Shown one piece after another: positions 43,074 through 50,655 of a stretch of 56,249 bases of DNA. Made by a program: the position numbers and the translations under genes. Each line of letters starts with the position of its first letter. Within the stretch, counting starts at the first letter, position 1. The notes under the pieces are model-generated. The model searched no databases and was not told where the DNA came from. It saw nothing but the letters and a program-made list of their open reading frames with translations. The DNA is from DATDCY01 sp031406795 [NCBI: Candidatus Rokuibacteriota bacterium] (GTDB taxonomy: Bacteria > JAUVQV01): NCBI GenBank assembly GCA_031406795.1, contig JANOHV010000134.1, forward strand, positions 1 through 56,249, in the 5' to 3' direction.

Positions 43074-45022
43074 GACGTCACCGGCAGGGTGAATACGAAG
43101 GTGCTGCCCTTCCCGGGTTCACTCTCACACCAGATCCTGCCACCGTGAAGCTCGACGTATTTTTTACAGATGGCCAGTCCGAGTCCGATGCCGCCGAACG
43201 TTTTTGTCAGTGGCGCGGCCAGTTGCTCGAAGGGATGGAAGAGCTTCGCCAGGTCTTCGTGCGCTATCCCGATTCCGCTATCCGTCACCGCTATTTCAAG
43301 CTTCCTGTCTCCCGCCTTGTCCCCCGTTCTTCGGGCGCTGACCATCACGACTCCCTCCTCGGGCGTAAACTTCAAGGCATTTTCCAGCAGGTGATCAACC
43401 ACCTGCACGATCTTCTGTTTACCTGCAACGACATGACCGATCCCGTCGGCGATATCCGTGCCGAGCTTGATCCCTTTTCTTGCGGCTCCGGCCGCGTGCC
43501 TGCCGATGACTTCTTCGAGCATCTGCTTGATGGCGAACTCGCTGACCAGCTGCTTGGGCTCATCCGGACCCACATCGGCAAAAGCGAGCATGTCGTCGAT
43601 GATCTTGCTGAGATGCTTCCCGCTCGTCCAGATATTCTCAAGATATTCGTGCTGGTCAGCGGTCAGTGTCCCCGCGTCGCCGCTCTTCAACACCTCGGAG
43701 AACCCGATGATCGAATTCAGGGGCGTCCTCAATTCATGAGACATGTTGGCCAGGAAGTCCGTCTTGGCCCGGCTTGCCACCTCGGCGCGGATCGTCTTCT
43801 CCTCAAGCTGGGCGGTCCGCTCTTGCACTTTAACTTCGAGCTCCCTGGCGTTTTCCCGCAGCGCTTCTTCTGCCTGTTTTTCCCGGGTGACGTCATGCAC
43901 GGTGCCGGCCTGGAAGGCCAACGCGCCCTGGTCGTCATAGACCGCATCGCCATTTCCCCTGATGAAACGGACCGTGCCGTCGGGCCGGTTGATGCGGAAA
44001 TCCATGCTGCCGGGTTTTTCTCCGGCCGCACAGGAAGCATTCCAGGCCTGCATCGCCGCCCGGTCGTCAGGATGAATCAGGCCAATGAACGACGCCAGCG
44101 ACGGTTTGAACGTGTCCGGCGAAACTCCATAAATCCGATACATTTCGTCCGACCACGATATCACTCCCTGCTTGTCAACAAGAAAGCTGCCGACATGACC
44201 CAGTCGTTGCGAATCGGACAGAAGACGCGCATTCGTCCGCAATGCCGTCTCTGCCTGTTTGCGCTCGGTGATATCTTGCATGGTGCCGATCATCTTGACC
44301 GGCTTCCGTGCCGCATCTCGAATCACCTCTCCCTCTTCATGGACAATGCTGACCGTGCCGTCCACCCTGACGATGCGATGTTCGATGTTGTAGGAGTTTT
44401 CTTCCGCTAATGCCTTCTCAATCTTATCTTGGACATACTTCCTGTCGTCCGGATGGACGTTTTTCAGGAATTCCTGGAAGGTTGCGGTAACTTCGCCGGG
44501 CGTGAAGCCAATGATTCGGTAGACTTCGTCGGACCACCAGACTGTTTCGCCGGGAATGTCCCATTCCCAGTTCCCGACATGAGCGAGCCGTTGCGCCTCG
44601 GCGAGTCTTGCCGCGCTGCTGCGGATTTGTTCGTATGCCATTCTCCGCTCGGTAATATCGCGGGAGCCCCAGATCATCATCTTGTCCGGGCCGGGAAGAT
44701 GCAAAAGCGCCGTCCTGCCCTCGAACCAGCGTTCACCTTCCTGGACAGGAAGCAGATACTCGATATTCTGGTTTTGTTGTGTTTCTATCGTTTTTTGCAC
44801 AATTGAAAGAAAAAGATCCGCTTTCTCTCTGGGGAACACATCGTGGAGCAGCTTGCCTTTCAGCGCGCTCAGGTCCGCGGCGAGCAGACCGTCCTTCTGC
44901 GGCTGTGCGATAATTTCGACATATCGGCCATGCTCATCGATGACGAACGCAATATCCGACAGAGTGCTTATAAGAGCGCGAAGCAGTTCTTCGCTGTAGT
45001 TCCTGCCGGCGTCGTCATTCAT
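43070..45022 (-). CDS. Soluble PAS sensor histidine kinase
   Basis: 650 residues, GGGAGG six bases before the ATG. Three PAS domains in sequence, about 15-130 (FVIDEHGRYVEIIAQP), 135-255 (NWEWDIPGETVWWSDEVYRIIGFTPGEV) and 260-385 (LGHVGSFLVDKQGVISWSDEMYRIYGVSPDTF), each ending in a PAC motif with DITERK-like text. HisKA with His429 ([20 protein letters not shown]) and an HATPase domain with GIGIAHEDLAKLF and FGGIGLGLAI. No transmembrane segment. Cytoplasmic kinase for the CheY-like protein encoded downstream. The codons are less GC-rich than in genes such as lepA or zwf. Confidence 0.92.
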   Translation of the reverse strand: MNDDAGRNYSEELLRALISTLSDIAFVIDEHGRYVEIIAQPQKDGLLAADLSALKGKLLHDVFPREKADLFLSIVQKTIETQQNQNIEYLLPVQEGERWFEGRTALLHLPGPDKMMIWGSRDITERRMAYEQIRSSAARLAEAQRLAHVGNWEWDIPGETVWWSDEVYRIIGFTPGEVTATFQEFLKNVHPDDRKYVQDKIEKALAEENSYNIEHRIVRVDGTVSIVHEEGEVIRDAARKPVKMIGTMQDITERKQAETALRTNARLLSDSQRLGHVGSFLVDKQGVISWSDEMYRIYGVSPDTFKPSLASFIGLIHPDDRAAMQAWNASCAAGEKPGSMDFRINRPDGTVRFIRGNGDAVYDDQGALAFQAGTVHDVTREKQAEEALRENARELEVKVQERTAQLEEKTIRAEVASRAKTDFLANMSHELRTPLNSIIGFSEVLKSGDAGTLTADQHEYLENIWTSGKHLSKIIDDMLAFADVGPDEPKQLVSEFAIKQMLEEVIGRHAAGAARKGIKLGTDIADGIGHVVAGKQKIVQVVDHLLENALKFTPEEGVVMVSARRTGDKAGDRKLEIAVTDSGIGIAHEDLAKLFHPFEQLAAPLTKTFGGIGLGLAICKKYVELHGGRIWCESEPGKGSTFVFTLPVTS

Positions 45023-45237
45023 CTGACACCTCCCGGCCCGCGCACTGCCTGCAGAAGCGTGTGCCCAAGGTCGCCACGTCCGATGCTACGATCTTTCGTT
45101 TTTCAGAGATGAAAGTCAAGCATCAGCTGGTCGCTGATTCACGGGGAATCTTGCTTTCTGGGTATCTTGTAGATAGTGTCTCTTCGGGGAAGAGAGCGCC
45201 AGGTGTTCTGGTTCCTGAAAAATCGCGGAGGGATGCC

Positions 45238-45606
45238 ATGGCCGGCGAGTCAATTCTCGTGGTGGATGACGACCGCAACAATCTCAAGCTTGTCAGCATC
45301 CTTTTGAAGCAAGCCGGCTACGTCGTTGATCTGACGATGGATGGTGAGGAGGCGCTGGAGAAAATTGCGGATTCTCCGCCGGATCTGGTCATCCTCGATG
45401 TCTTCATGCCGTCCATGAGCGGCCTGGAACTGGCCGATACCTTGAAGCAGGACGCACAAACCAACGGGATACCCCTGCTGGCGATGAGCGCCTACCACGA
45501 ATATGAAAAAGGGGCGCCGCGGCGCGACCTGGCGGCTGACGATTTCTTGAAAAAGCCGATTTCCAGTGACGAGCTTTTGAAAAAAGTACGGGCTTTGCTG
45601 GGCTAG
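45238..45606 (+). CDS. Single-domain response regulator (CheY-like)
   Basis: 122 residues from ATG 45238, which follows a GGAGGGAT ribosome-binding site; the frame is open upstream but lacks receiver similarity. Asp10-Asp12 cluster (VVDDDRNN), phosphoacceptor Asp54 (LVILDVFMPSMSG) and the Lys of FLKKPIS are present. The conserved Thr/Ser is Ser in LLAMSAYH. It stands alone, divergent from the PAS kinase across a 215-base spacer with no clear promoter. May belong to the same signalling block. Confidence 0.9.
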   Translation: MAGESILVVDDDRNNLKLVSILLKQAGYVVDLTMDGEEALEKIADSPPDLVILDVFMPSMSGLELADTLKQDAQTNGIPLLAMSAYHEYEKGAPRRDLAADDFLKKPISSDELLKKVRALLG

Positions 45607-45625
45607 CGCAGCTACGTCAAACCCC

Positions 45626-45634
45626 TGTTAGAAT
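45626..45634 (+). promoter_or_regulatory. Extended -10 promoter of the NYN gene
   Basis: TG-T-TAGAAT, five of six in the -10, 47 bases upstream of ATG 45682. No clear -35 at standard spacing. Confidence 0.4.
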
Positions 45635-45681
45635 AGAGCGCGATTGACCGACGACCTCACTTGCACAAGGAGAACCGACAG

Positions 45682-46563
45682 ATGGCACCGGGAACCGACG
45701 AGGACAAGAACCTCGCGCTCTTCATCGATTTCGACAACATCGCGCTCGGGCTCAAGGGCTCGGCCAAGAAATTCCGCATCCGCCTCGTGCTCGAGCGGCT
45801 GCTCGAGAAGGGCAAGATCATCATCAAGAAGGCCTACGCCGACTGGAGCCACTACCCGGAGTACAAGAACGAGCTGCACGCCGCCGGGATCGAGATGATC
45901 GAGATCCCCAAGCGCCACCTCTCCGGAAAGAACAGCGCCGACATCCGCCTCGCCGTCGACGCGATGGACCTCTGCTGGTCCAAGGAGCACCTGGACACCT
46001 TCGTCATCCTCTCGGGCGACTCGGACTTCTCGCCCCTCGTGGCCAAGCTGCGCGAGAACAACAAGTCGGTGATCGCGATCGGCGTGCGCGAATCCTCGTC
46101 GGCGCTGCTGATCGAGAACTGCGACGAGTTCATCTTCTACGAAGACCTCAGCGCCGAGAGCGCCCCCGCGCTCGGCACGCCGCCCACGGGCAAGGCGCAG
46201 GCGTTCAGCGTCCTGGTATCCACGGTGCAGGCGCTGATCCGCGAGAACAAGGAGGTGCTCTACGGCTCAATGGTCAAGGACACCCTCAAGCGCAAGCACC
46301 CCTCGTTCACCGAGAGCAGTTACGGGTACTCCAGCTTCTCCGAACTGCTGGAGGACGCGCGCGACCAGGGGATCCTCGAGATCGCGCGCAACCAGAAGGC
46401 CGGCGGGACCTGGGTGGTGACGGGGCTGGGTCGCGCCGCGGGGATCGAGAAGGCCGCCGCGAAACCCGCGGAGAAGGCCGCCGAGGGCGCCCGGCGTCCG
46501 AGGACGCGCCGCCGGGGGACGGGGCGGGGACCGGGATCAGCCGCGCCTGGTGGGAACGGTTAG
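45682..46563 (+). CDS. NYN (LabA/DUF88-like) domain protein with OST-HTH-type C-terminal domain
   Basis: 293 residues from ATG 45682 (AAGGAG nine bases upstream; an in-frame TTG at 45661 is less likely). NYN domain about 5-165: ALFIDFDNIALGLKG with acidic Asp residues, the middle ADIRLAVDAMDLC, and VILSGDSDFSPLVAKLRENNKSVIAIGV, i.e. the conserved acidic residues of PIN-like nucleases. Residues about 180-255 look like an OST-HTH/LOTUS RNA-binding domain (KDTLKRKHPSFTESSYGYSSFSELLEDA). The last 40 residues are Ala/Arg/Gly-rich and basic. Probably an RNA nuclease or RNA-binding protein. LabA of cyanobacteria, a clock-output protein, belongs to the same superfamily. Confidence 0.85.
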   Translation: MAPGTDEDKNLALFIDFDNIALGLKGSAKKFRIRLVLERLLEKGKIIIKKAYADWSHYPEYKNELHAAGIEMIEIPKRHLSGKNSADIRLAVDAMDLCWSKEHLDTFVILSGDSDFSPLVAKLRENNKSVIAIGVRESSSALLIENCDEFIFYEDLSAESAPALGTPPTGKAQAFSVLVSTVQALIRENKEVLYGSMVKDTLKRKHPSFTESSYGYSSFSELLEDARDQGILEIARNQKAGGTWVVTGLGRAAGIEKAAAKPAEKAAEGARRPRTRRRGTGRGPGSAAPGGNG

Positions 46564-46615
46564 CGTTCCCACCAGCCCGGGCGCGGCCCGAAGCGATGTT
46601 CAACAAGGAGGCCCC

Positions 46616-47191
46616 ATGAAAGTCGTCGCGTTCAACGGCAGTGCCCGGAAGGACGGGAACACCGCGTTGTTGTTGAACACCGTGCTGGCGGAACTGGCCG
46701 CGCAGGACATCGAGACGGAGCTGTACAGCCTGGCCGGCAAGCCGATCCAGGGGTGCATCGCCTGCATGCAGTGCTTCAAGAACAAGGACCGCCGCTGCGC
46801 GGTGAGCAAGGACGTCCTCAACGAGTGCGTGGCGAAAATGGTGGAGGCCGACGGGATCCTGCTCGGCTCGCCGACCTACTTCGCCGACGTGAGCGCCGGG
46901 ATGAAGGCGCTGATCGAGCGCGCCGGGATGGTCTCGCGCGCCAACGGCGATCTTCACAAGCGCAAGGTCGGGGCCGGCGTCGTCGCCGTTCGGCGGGCCG
47001 GCGCCTACCACGTGCTCAGCTCGCTCAACGCATTCTTCCTGATCGGCCAGATGATCGTCCCCGGCTCGAGCTACTGGAACATCGCGGTCGGGCGCGAACC
47101 GGGAGAGGTCGCCAACGACGCCGAGGGCATGAAGACGATGCGGGACCTCGGCCAGAACATGGCCTGGCTCCTGAAGCGGCTCAACCCGTAG
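46616..47191 (+). CDS. Flavodoxin-fold NAD(P)H-dependent FMN reductase family protein
   Basis: 191 residues from ATG 46616 with AAGGAGG upstream. N-terminal FMN-binding loop FNGSARKDGNTALLL, followed by GCIACMQCFKNKDRRCAVSKD, a Cys-rich segment typical of the iron-sulfur flavoprotein (Isf) and related NADPH-dependent FMN reductases, then GILLGSPTYFADVSAGMKALIERAGM. Cytoplasmic; reduces quinones, FMN or other acceptors with NAD(P)H. No Isf-type 4Fe-4S motif is certain. Its TAG stop is immediately followed by the 3'-end repeat element. Converges with zwf. Confidence 0.88.
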   Translation: MKVVAFNGSARKDGNTALLLNTVLAELAAQDIETELYSLAGKPIQGCIACMQCFKNKDRRCAVSKDVLNECVAKMVEADGILLGSPTYFADVSAGMKALIERAGMVSRANGDLHKRKVGAGVVAVRRAGAYHVLSSLNAFFLIGQMIVPGSSYWNIAVGREPGEVANDAEGMKTMRDLGQNMAWLLKRLNP

Positions 47192-47356
47192 CGGCCGGGC
47201 CCTTTTCAGCGGCCGTCACGGTAGCGGGGAGGCCGCTCAAAAGGGTCCAGGTGCAAGGCGCACCACGAAGTGGATGCCGAGGCGGGCTCGTGCCCGCCGC
47301 AGGCAGCCACGAGGCGTGCAACGCCGCAGATGGGCCCTTTTCAGCGGCCGTCACGG
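47192..47356. repeat. 3'-end palindromic repeat element between two convergent genes
   Basis: Fills the whole space between the reductase and zwf stops. Bounded by two 25-bp direct copies of GGGCCCTTTTCAGCGGCCGT plus CACGG (47197-47221, 47332-47356). An inverted partner, GGCCGCTCAAAAGGGTCC, lies at about 47231-47248, and a central hairpin GGCGGGC-TCGT-GCCCGCC at 47281-47298. The zwf stop codon (47351-47353) is inside it. Compared with 18849-18866 the hairpin has a compensatory C-G to G-C change. Confidence 0.8.
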
Positions 47357-48877
47357 TTTTTCGGGCCAGCTGCCGTCGGGGAGTAGGTCGATTGCCGCCT
47401 GCGGCCCCCACGACCCCGACGCGTACGGGTGCAGGTCGCACAGGCCGTGCCTGCAGGAATCGAGCGCCTCGAGCAACGGCTCGTAGAATGTCCAGCAGGC
47501 CTCGAGGCCGTCCTGACGCCAGAAGAGCATCTGCTCGCCCGCCATCACATCGAGCAGGGCCTTGGCGTAGGCGTCCGGCTCCGGGGCGTCGGTCGGCGTG
47601 CGGTAGTCGAACTGCAGCCCCACCGTGCGCAGATCGAGGCGCGGCCCGGGCTGCTTGGCCTGGAACATCAGGAAGATGTCGTCCTCGGGCTGGATGCCGA
47701 TGATCAACCGGTTCGGCCGCAGATCCTCGCGCACATCGGCGGGAAACATCCGGTGCGGCACCGGCTTGAACTGAATGTCGATGCGCGTGTGCTTCCGGCG
47801 CAGCCGCTTGCCGGAACTCAGATAGAACGGCACCCCCTGCCAGCGCCAGTTGTCGATGAAGACCCGCAGCAGCGCGTAGGTCGGCGTCGTCGACCCCGGC
47901 TGGATCCCGGATTCCTCCCGGTAGCCCGGCACCTTCGCGCCGCTGGCGGCTCCCGGCCCGTACTGACCGAGCACGAGGTCACGCTCGATGTGCTCGGGCT
48001 CCAGCGGTTTGAGCGCGCGGAACACCTCCGCCTGGGAGGAGCGGACCCGCTCGGCGTCGAAGCGCGACGGCGGCTCCATGGCGACGAGCGAGAGCAGCTG
48101 CATCAGGTGGTTCTGGAACATGTCGCGCACCACGCCCGCCCCCTCGAAGTAGCCGGCCCGTTGCCCCACCCCGAGGCTCTCGGAGGCGTTGATGCGCACG
48201 TGATCGATGTACGTCCTGTTCCAGAGCGGCTCGAAGATCGCATTGGCGAACCGCAACACGAGGATATTCTGCACGGTCTCCTTGGTCATGTAGTGATCGA
48301 TGCGAAAGATCTGCCGCTCCGAAAACCAGGCGTGCACAGCGGCACCGAGAGCGTGCGCCGACGCCAGGTCGCGCCCGAAGGGTTTCTCGACGACGATCCG
48401 GCGCCAGCACCCGCCCTCCTCGCGGGCGAGGCCGGCTTGCCCGAGGCCGGCGGCGACCGTGCCGTGCAGACCGGGAGGCAGCGCGAGATAGTAGATGCGC
48501 CGCGCCCCCGTGCCGTGCTCGCCCTCCAGTGTCGCGAGTCGCTCGCCGAGCGCGGCGTACCCCGACGGGTCGTCGTAGCCGAGCGGCTGGTAGCCCAGGT
48601 GCCGCGCAAAAACGTCCCAGCGGTCGAGTTCGAGCCCCGCCCCCGCGATCCCTTCGCGCGCGCGGGCACGAAACGCCGCGTCGTCGAGCGGCGTTCGCGC
48701 GACCCCGAGGATGAACGAACGCTCCGGCAGCATCCCGGCGAGAAAGAGACTGTAGAGCGCCGGAAGGAGCTTGCGCGCGGCAAGATCCCCCGAGGCGCCG
48801 AAGATGACGACGCCGAGCGGGTCCAGCGGCGGCGCCTCGCGGCAGCGCTCCGGCGGCGCATTCGGCAACAGATCCAT
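47351..48877 (-). CDS. zwf: Glucose-6-phosphate 1-dehydrogenase
   Basis: 508 residues from ATG 48877. N-terminal NADP-binding motif VIFGASGDLAARKLLPALY, the substrate-binding/catalytic RIDHYMTKETVQN (RIDHYLGKE-type) with its catalytic His, and the structural EKPFGRDLASA and NPL-like segments expected of Zwf. Catalyses the first step of the oxidative pentose phosphate pathway, making NADPH in the cytoplasm. Normal length for the family. There is no ribosome-binding site and a TG-C-TAGAAT box ends seven bases before ATG. Its stop lies in the repeat element. Confidence 0.96.
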   Translation of the reverse strand: MDLLPNAPPERCREAPPLDPLGVVIFGASGDLAARKLLPALYSLFLAGMLPERSFILGVARTPLDDAAFRARAREGIAGAGLELDRWDVFARHLGYQPLGYDDPSGYAALGERLATLEGEHGTGARRIYYLALPPGLHGTVAAGLGQAGLAREEGGCWRRIVVEKPFGRDLASAHALGAAVHAWFSERQIFRIDHYMTKETVQNILVLRFANAIFEPLWNRTYIDHVRINASESLGVGQRAGYFEGAGVVRDMFQNHLMQLLSLVAMEPPSRFDAERVRSSQAEVFRALKPLEPEHIERDLVLGQYGPGAASGAKVPGYREESGIQPGSTTPTYALLRVFIDNWRWQGVPFYLSSGKRLRRKHTRIDIQFKPVPHRMFPADVREDLRPNRLIIGIQPEDDIFLMFQAKQPGPRLDLRTVGLQFDYRTPTDAPEPDAYAKALLDVMAGEQMLFWRQDGLEACWTFYEPLLEALDSCRHGLCDLHPYASGSWGPQAAIDLLPDGSWPEKP

Positions 48878-48884
48878 CGCCGGG

Positions 48885-48893
48885 ATTCTAGCA
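48885..48893 (-). promoter_or_regulatory. Extended -10 box 7 nt before the zwf start
   Basis: Minus strand: TG-C-TAGAAT followed by CCCGGCG and ATG. No Shine-Dalgarno. Consistent with a leaderless zwf mRNA. Confidence 0.4.
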
Positions 48894-48991
48894 GGTCGCG
48901 GCGGGATTTCCCTTGAGATTTGTCCACGCCGGTTGCATAGTCGATGCGTCGGGCGCCGGCCCGGCGCATGCCACATCCGGGAGAGCCGACC

Positions 48992-50548
48992 GTGAAGAAG
49001 AAGCAGCGCATCGGCGAGCAACTCGTGAGCGCGGGCGTCATCACGCAGGAACAGCTCGAGCAGGCGTCCAATTTCCAGAAGGAAATCGGCGGCACGCTCG
49101 GCCAGGTGCTCATCAAGCTCGGTTTCATCGGGCAGGAGGACCTGCTAAAGGCGCTCGGCGCGCAGCTCGGGCTGGGCTGGGTCAACCTCGCGCAGGTCGA
49201 GATTCCCAAGGAGGTCCTCGGGCTGCTCAAGCTCGAGACCGTCCGCACGCGGCGCATGCTGCCGATCTCGCGGACGGGACGCGAGCTGGTCCTCGGCATG
49301 GTCGACCCCACCGACTTTCAGGCGATCGAGGAGGCCCAGTTCCAGTCCGGCTGCGCGGTGCGGCCGGTGATCATCTCGACATCTCAGTTCGAACAGGCCA
49401 TCGATGCCTTCACCGTGTGCGGCTTCGCCACCACGGCGTTACAGCTCGGGGAAGAGCCGATCTGCAGAATGGACGCGCAGAGCGACATCTTCAGCCTGCT
49501 GCGCCTGCTGGTTTCGTGGAAGGGGCAGGACCTGCACCTCTCGGCGGGGGCCATTCCCGCGATCCGCCTGGACAGCGAGATGAAGCGGCTGACCCTGCCG
49601 CCGCTAACGGCGGGCCAGCTCGAGGAATTGCTCGCGCCGCTGCTCTCCCCGCCCCAGCGGCGCGAGTTCGCCGACCACCTCGAACTGGACTTCGCGTACG
49701 CGCTCGAAGGCGCGGGGCGCTTTCGCTGCAACCTTTACCGGCAGCGCGGCACACTCGCGTTCACGGCGCGCTACGTCTCGGATCGCATCCCGTCGGCGGC
49801 CGAGCTGGGCTTGCCGGAGTACCTGCACGAGTACGCGCTCCGGCCGCAGGGGCTGATACTCGTTACCGGCCCGAACGGGCACGGCAAGTCGACGACGCTC
49901 GCCTGTCTCGTCGAGCACATCAACCGCTCGCGCAAAGCGAACATCCTCACCATCGAGGATCCGATCGAGTACACCTTCCGCCACAAGCTCTCGAACGTGA
50001 ACCAGCGCGAAGTCGGCGCCGACACGCGCTCGTTCACCGAGGGCCTCAAGCACATCTTCCGCCAGAATCCCGACGTGATCGTGATCGGCGAACTGCGCGA
50101 CCGCGAGAGCTTCGAGATTGCGATCAGCGCCGCCGGCACCGGGCACCTCGTGCTGGCCACGATGCACTCGCTCTCGGCGACCGCGACCGTGGACCGCATC
50201 GTCGACATGTTCCCCGGCGACCAGCAGTCCCAGGTGCGCGCCCAGATCGCCGAGAGCCTGCTCCTGGTGCTCTCACAGCGGCTGGTGCGTCGCGCCAGCG
50301 GGACGGGCCGCATTATCGCGATCGAGAAACTGGCGAACTCCAACCGCATCAGGAGCGCCATCCGCGAAGGAAAGGTCCACCAGCTGCGCCTGACGCAAAG
50401 CCGCAGCGAGGAATTCGAGAGCATCGACGAGAGCCTCGCCGGCCTCGTGATCTCCGGAAGTATTCGTCTCGAGGAAGCCCAGAAGTGGGTCGAAAACGCG
50501 AATTACCTGGCTGAACTGGTGCGGGTGCGCGGCGGGGGTAAGGTCTAG
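48992..50548 (+). CDS. PilT-like pilus ATPase with N-terminal MshEN (c-di-GMP-binding) domain
   Basis: 518 residues from GTG 48992 (GGGAGAG upstream). Residues 6-60 form a MshEN domain: two tandem RxGxxL-xxxG-(I/V) half-sites, RIGEQLVSAGVI and TLGQVLIKLGFI, the c-di-GMP-binding pattern. Residues about 160-265 are a PilT-type N-domain (DLHLSAGAIPAIRLDSEM), then a RecA-like ATPase: Walker A GPNGHGKST (Lys299), Asp box, Walker B VIVIGELRDRE and the His box HLVLATMHS. No Cys-rich zinc motif of PilB/GspE is present. PilT/PilU drives pilus retraction but normally lacks MshEN, so this fusion may be regulated by c-di-GMP. No pilin or assembly genes are nearby. Confidence 0.88.
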   Translation: MKKKQRIGEQLVSAGVITQEQLEQASNFQKEIGGTLGQVLIKLGFIGQEDLLKALGAQLGLGWVNLAQVEIPKEVLGLLKLETVRTRRMLPISRTGRELVLGMVDPTDFQAIEEAQFQSGCAVRPVIISTSQFEQAIDAFTVCGFATTALQLGEEPICRMDAQSDIFSLLRLLVSWKGQDLHLSAGAIPAIRLDSEMKRLTLPPLTAGQLEELLAPLLSPPQRREFADHLELDFAYALEGAGRFRCNLYRQRGTLAFTARYVSDRIPSAAELGLPEYLHEYALRPQGLILVTGPNGHGKSTTLACLVEHINRSRKANILTIEDPIEYTFRHKLSNVNQREVGADTRSFTEGLKHIFRQNPDVIVIGELRDRESFEIAISAAGTGHLVLATMHSLSATATVDRIVDMFPGDQQSQVRAQIAESLLLVLSQRLVRRASGTGRIIAIEKLANSNRIRSAIREGKVHQLRLTQSRSEEFESIDESLAGLVISGSIRLEEAQKWVENANYLAELVRVRGGGKV

Positions 50549-50642
50549 CCCACCGTCGGCAATTCCAACGCGAAGACGCTCCCCCCGGACGCCGCAGACT
50601 CTCGACCGCAGCGCCGCCGCTTGCTTCTCGCCGGCCGTGCGG

Positions 50643-50648
50643 TAGTAT
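50643..50648 (+). promoter_or_regulatory. -10-like box 7 nt before the hybrid kinase start
   Basis: TAGTAT followed by TTAGCCC and then ATG at 50656, with TTGCTT 16 bases upstream as a possible -35. No ribosome-binding site. Confidence 0.3.
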
Positions 50649-50655
50649 TTAGCCC

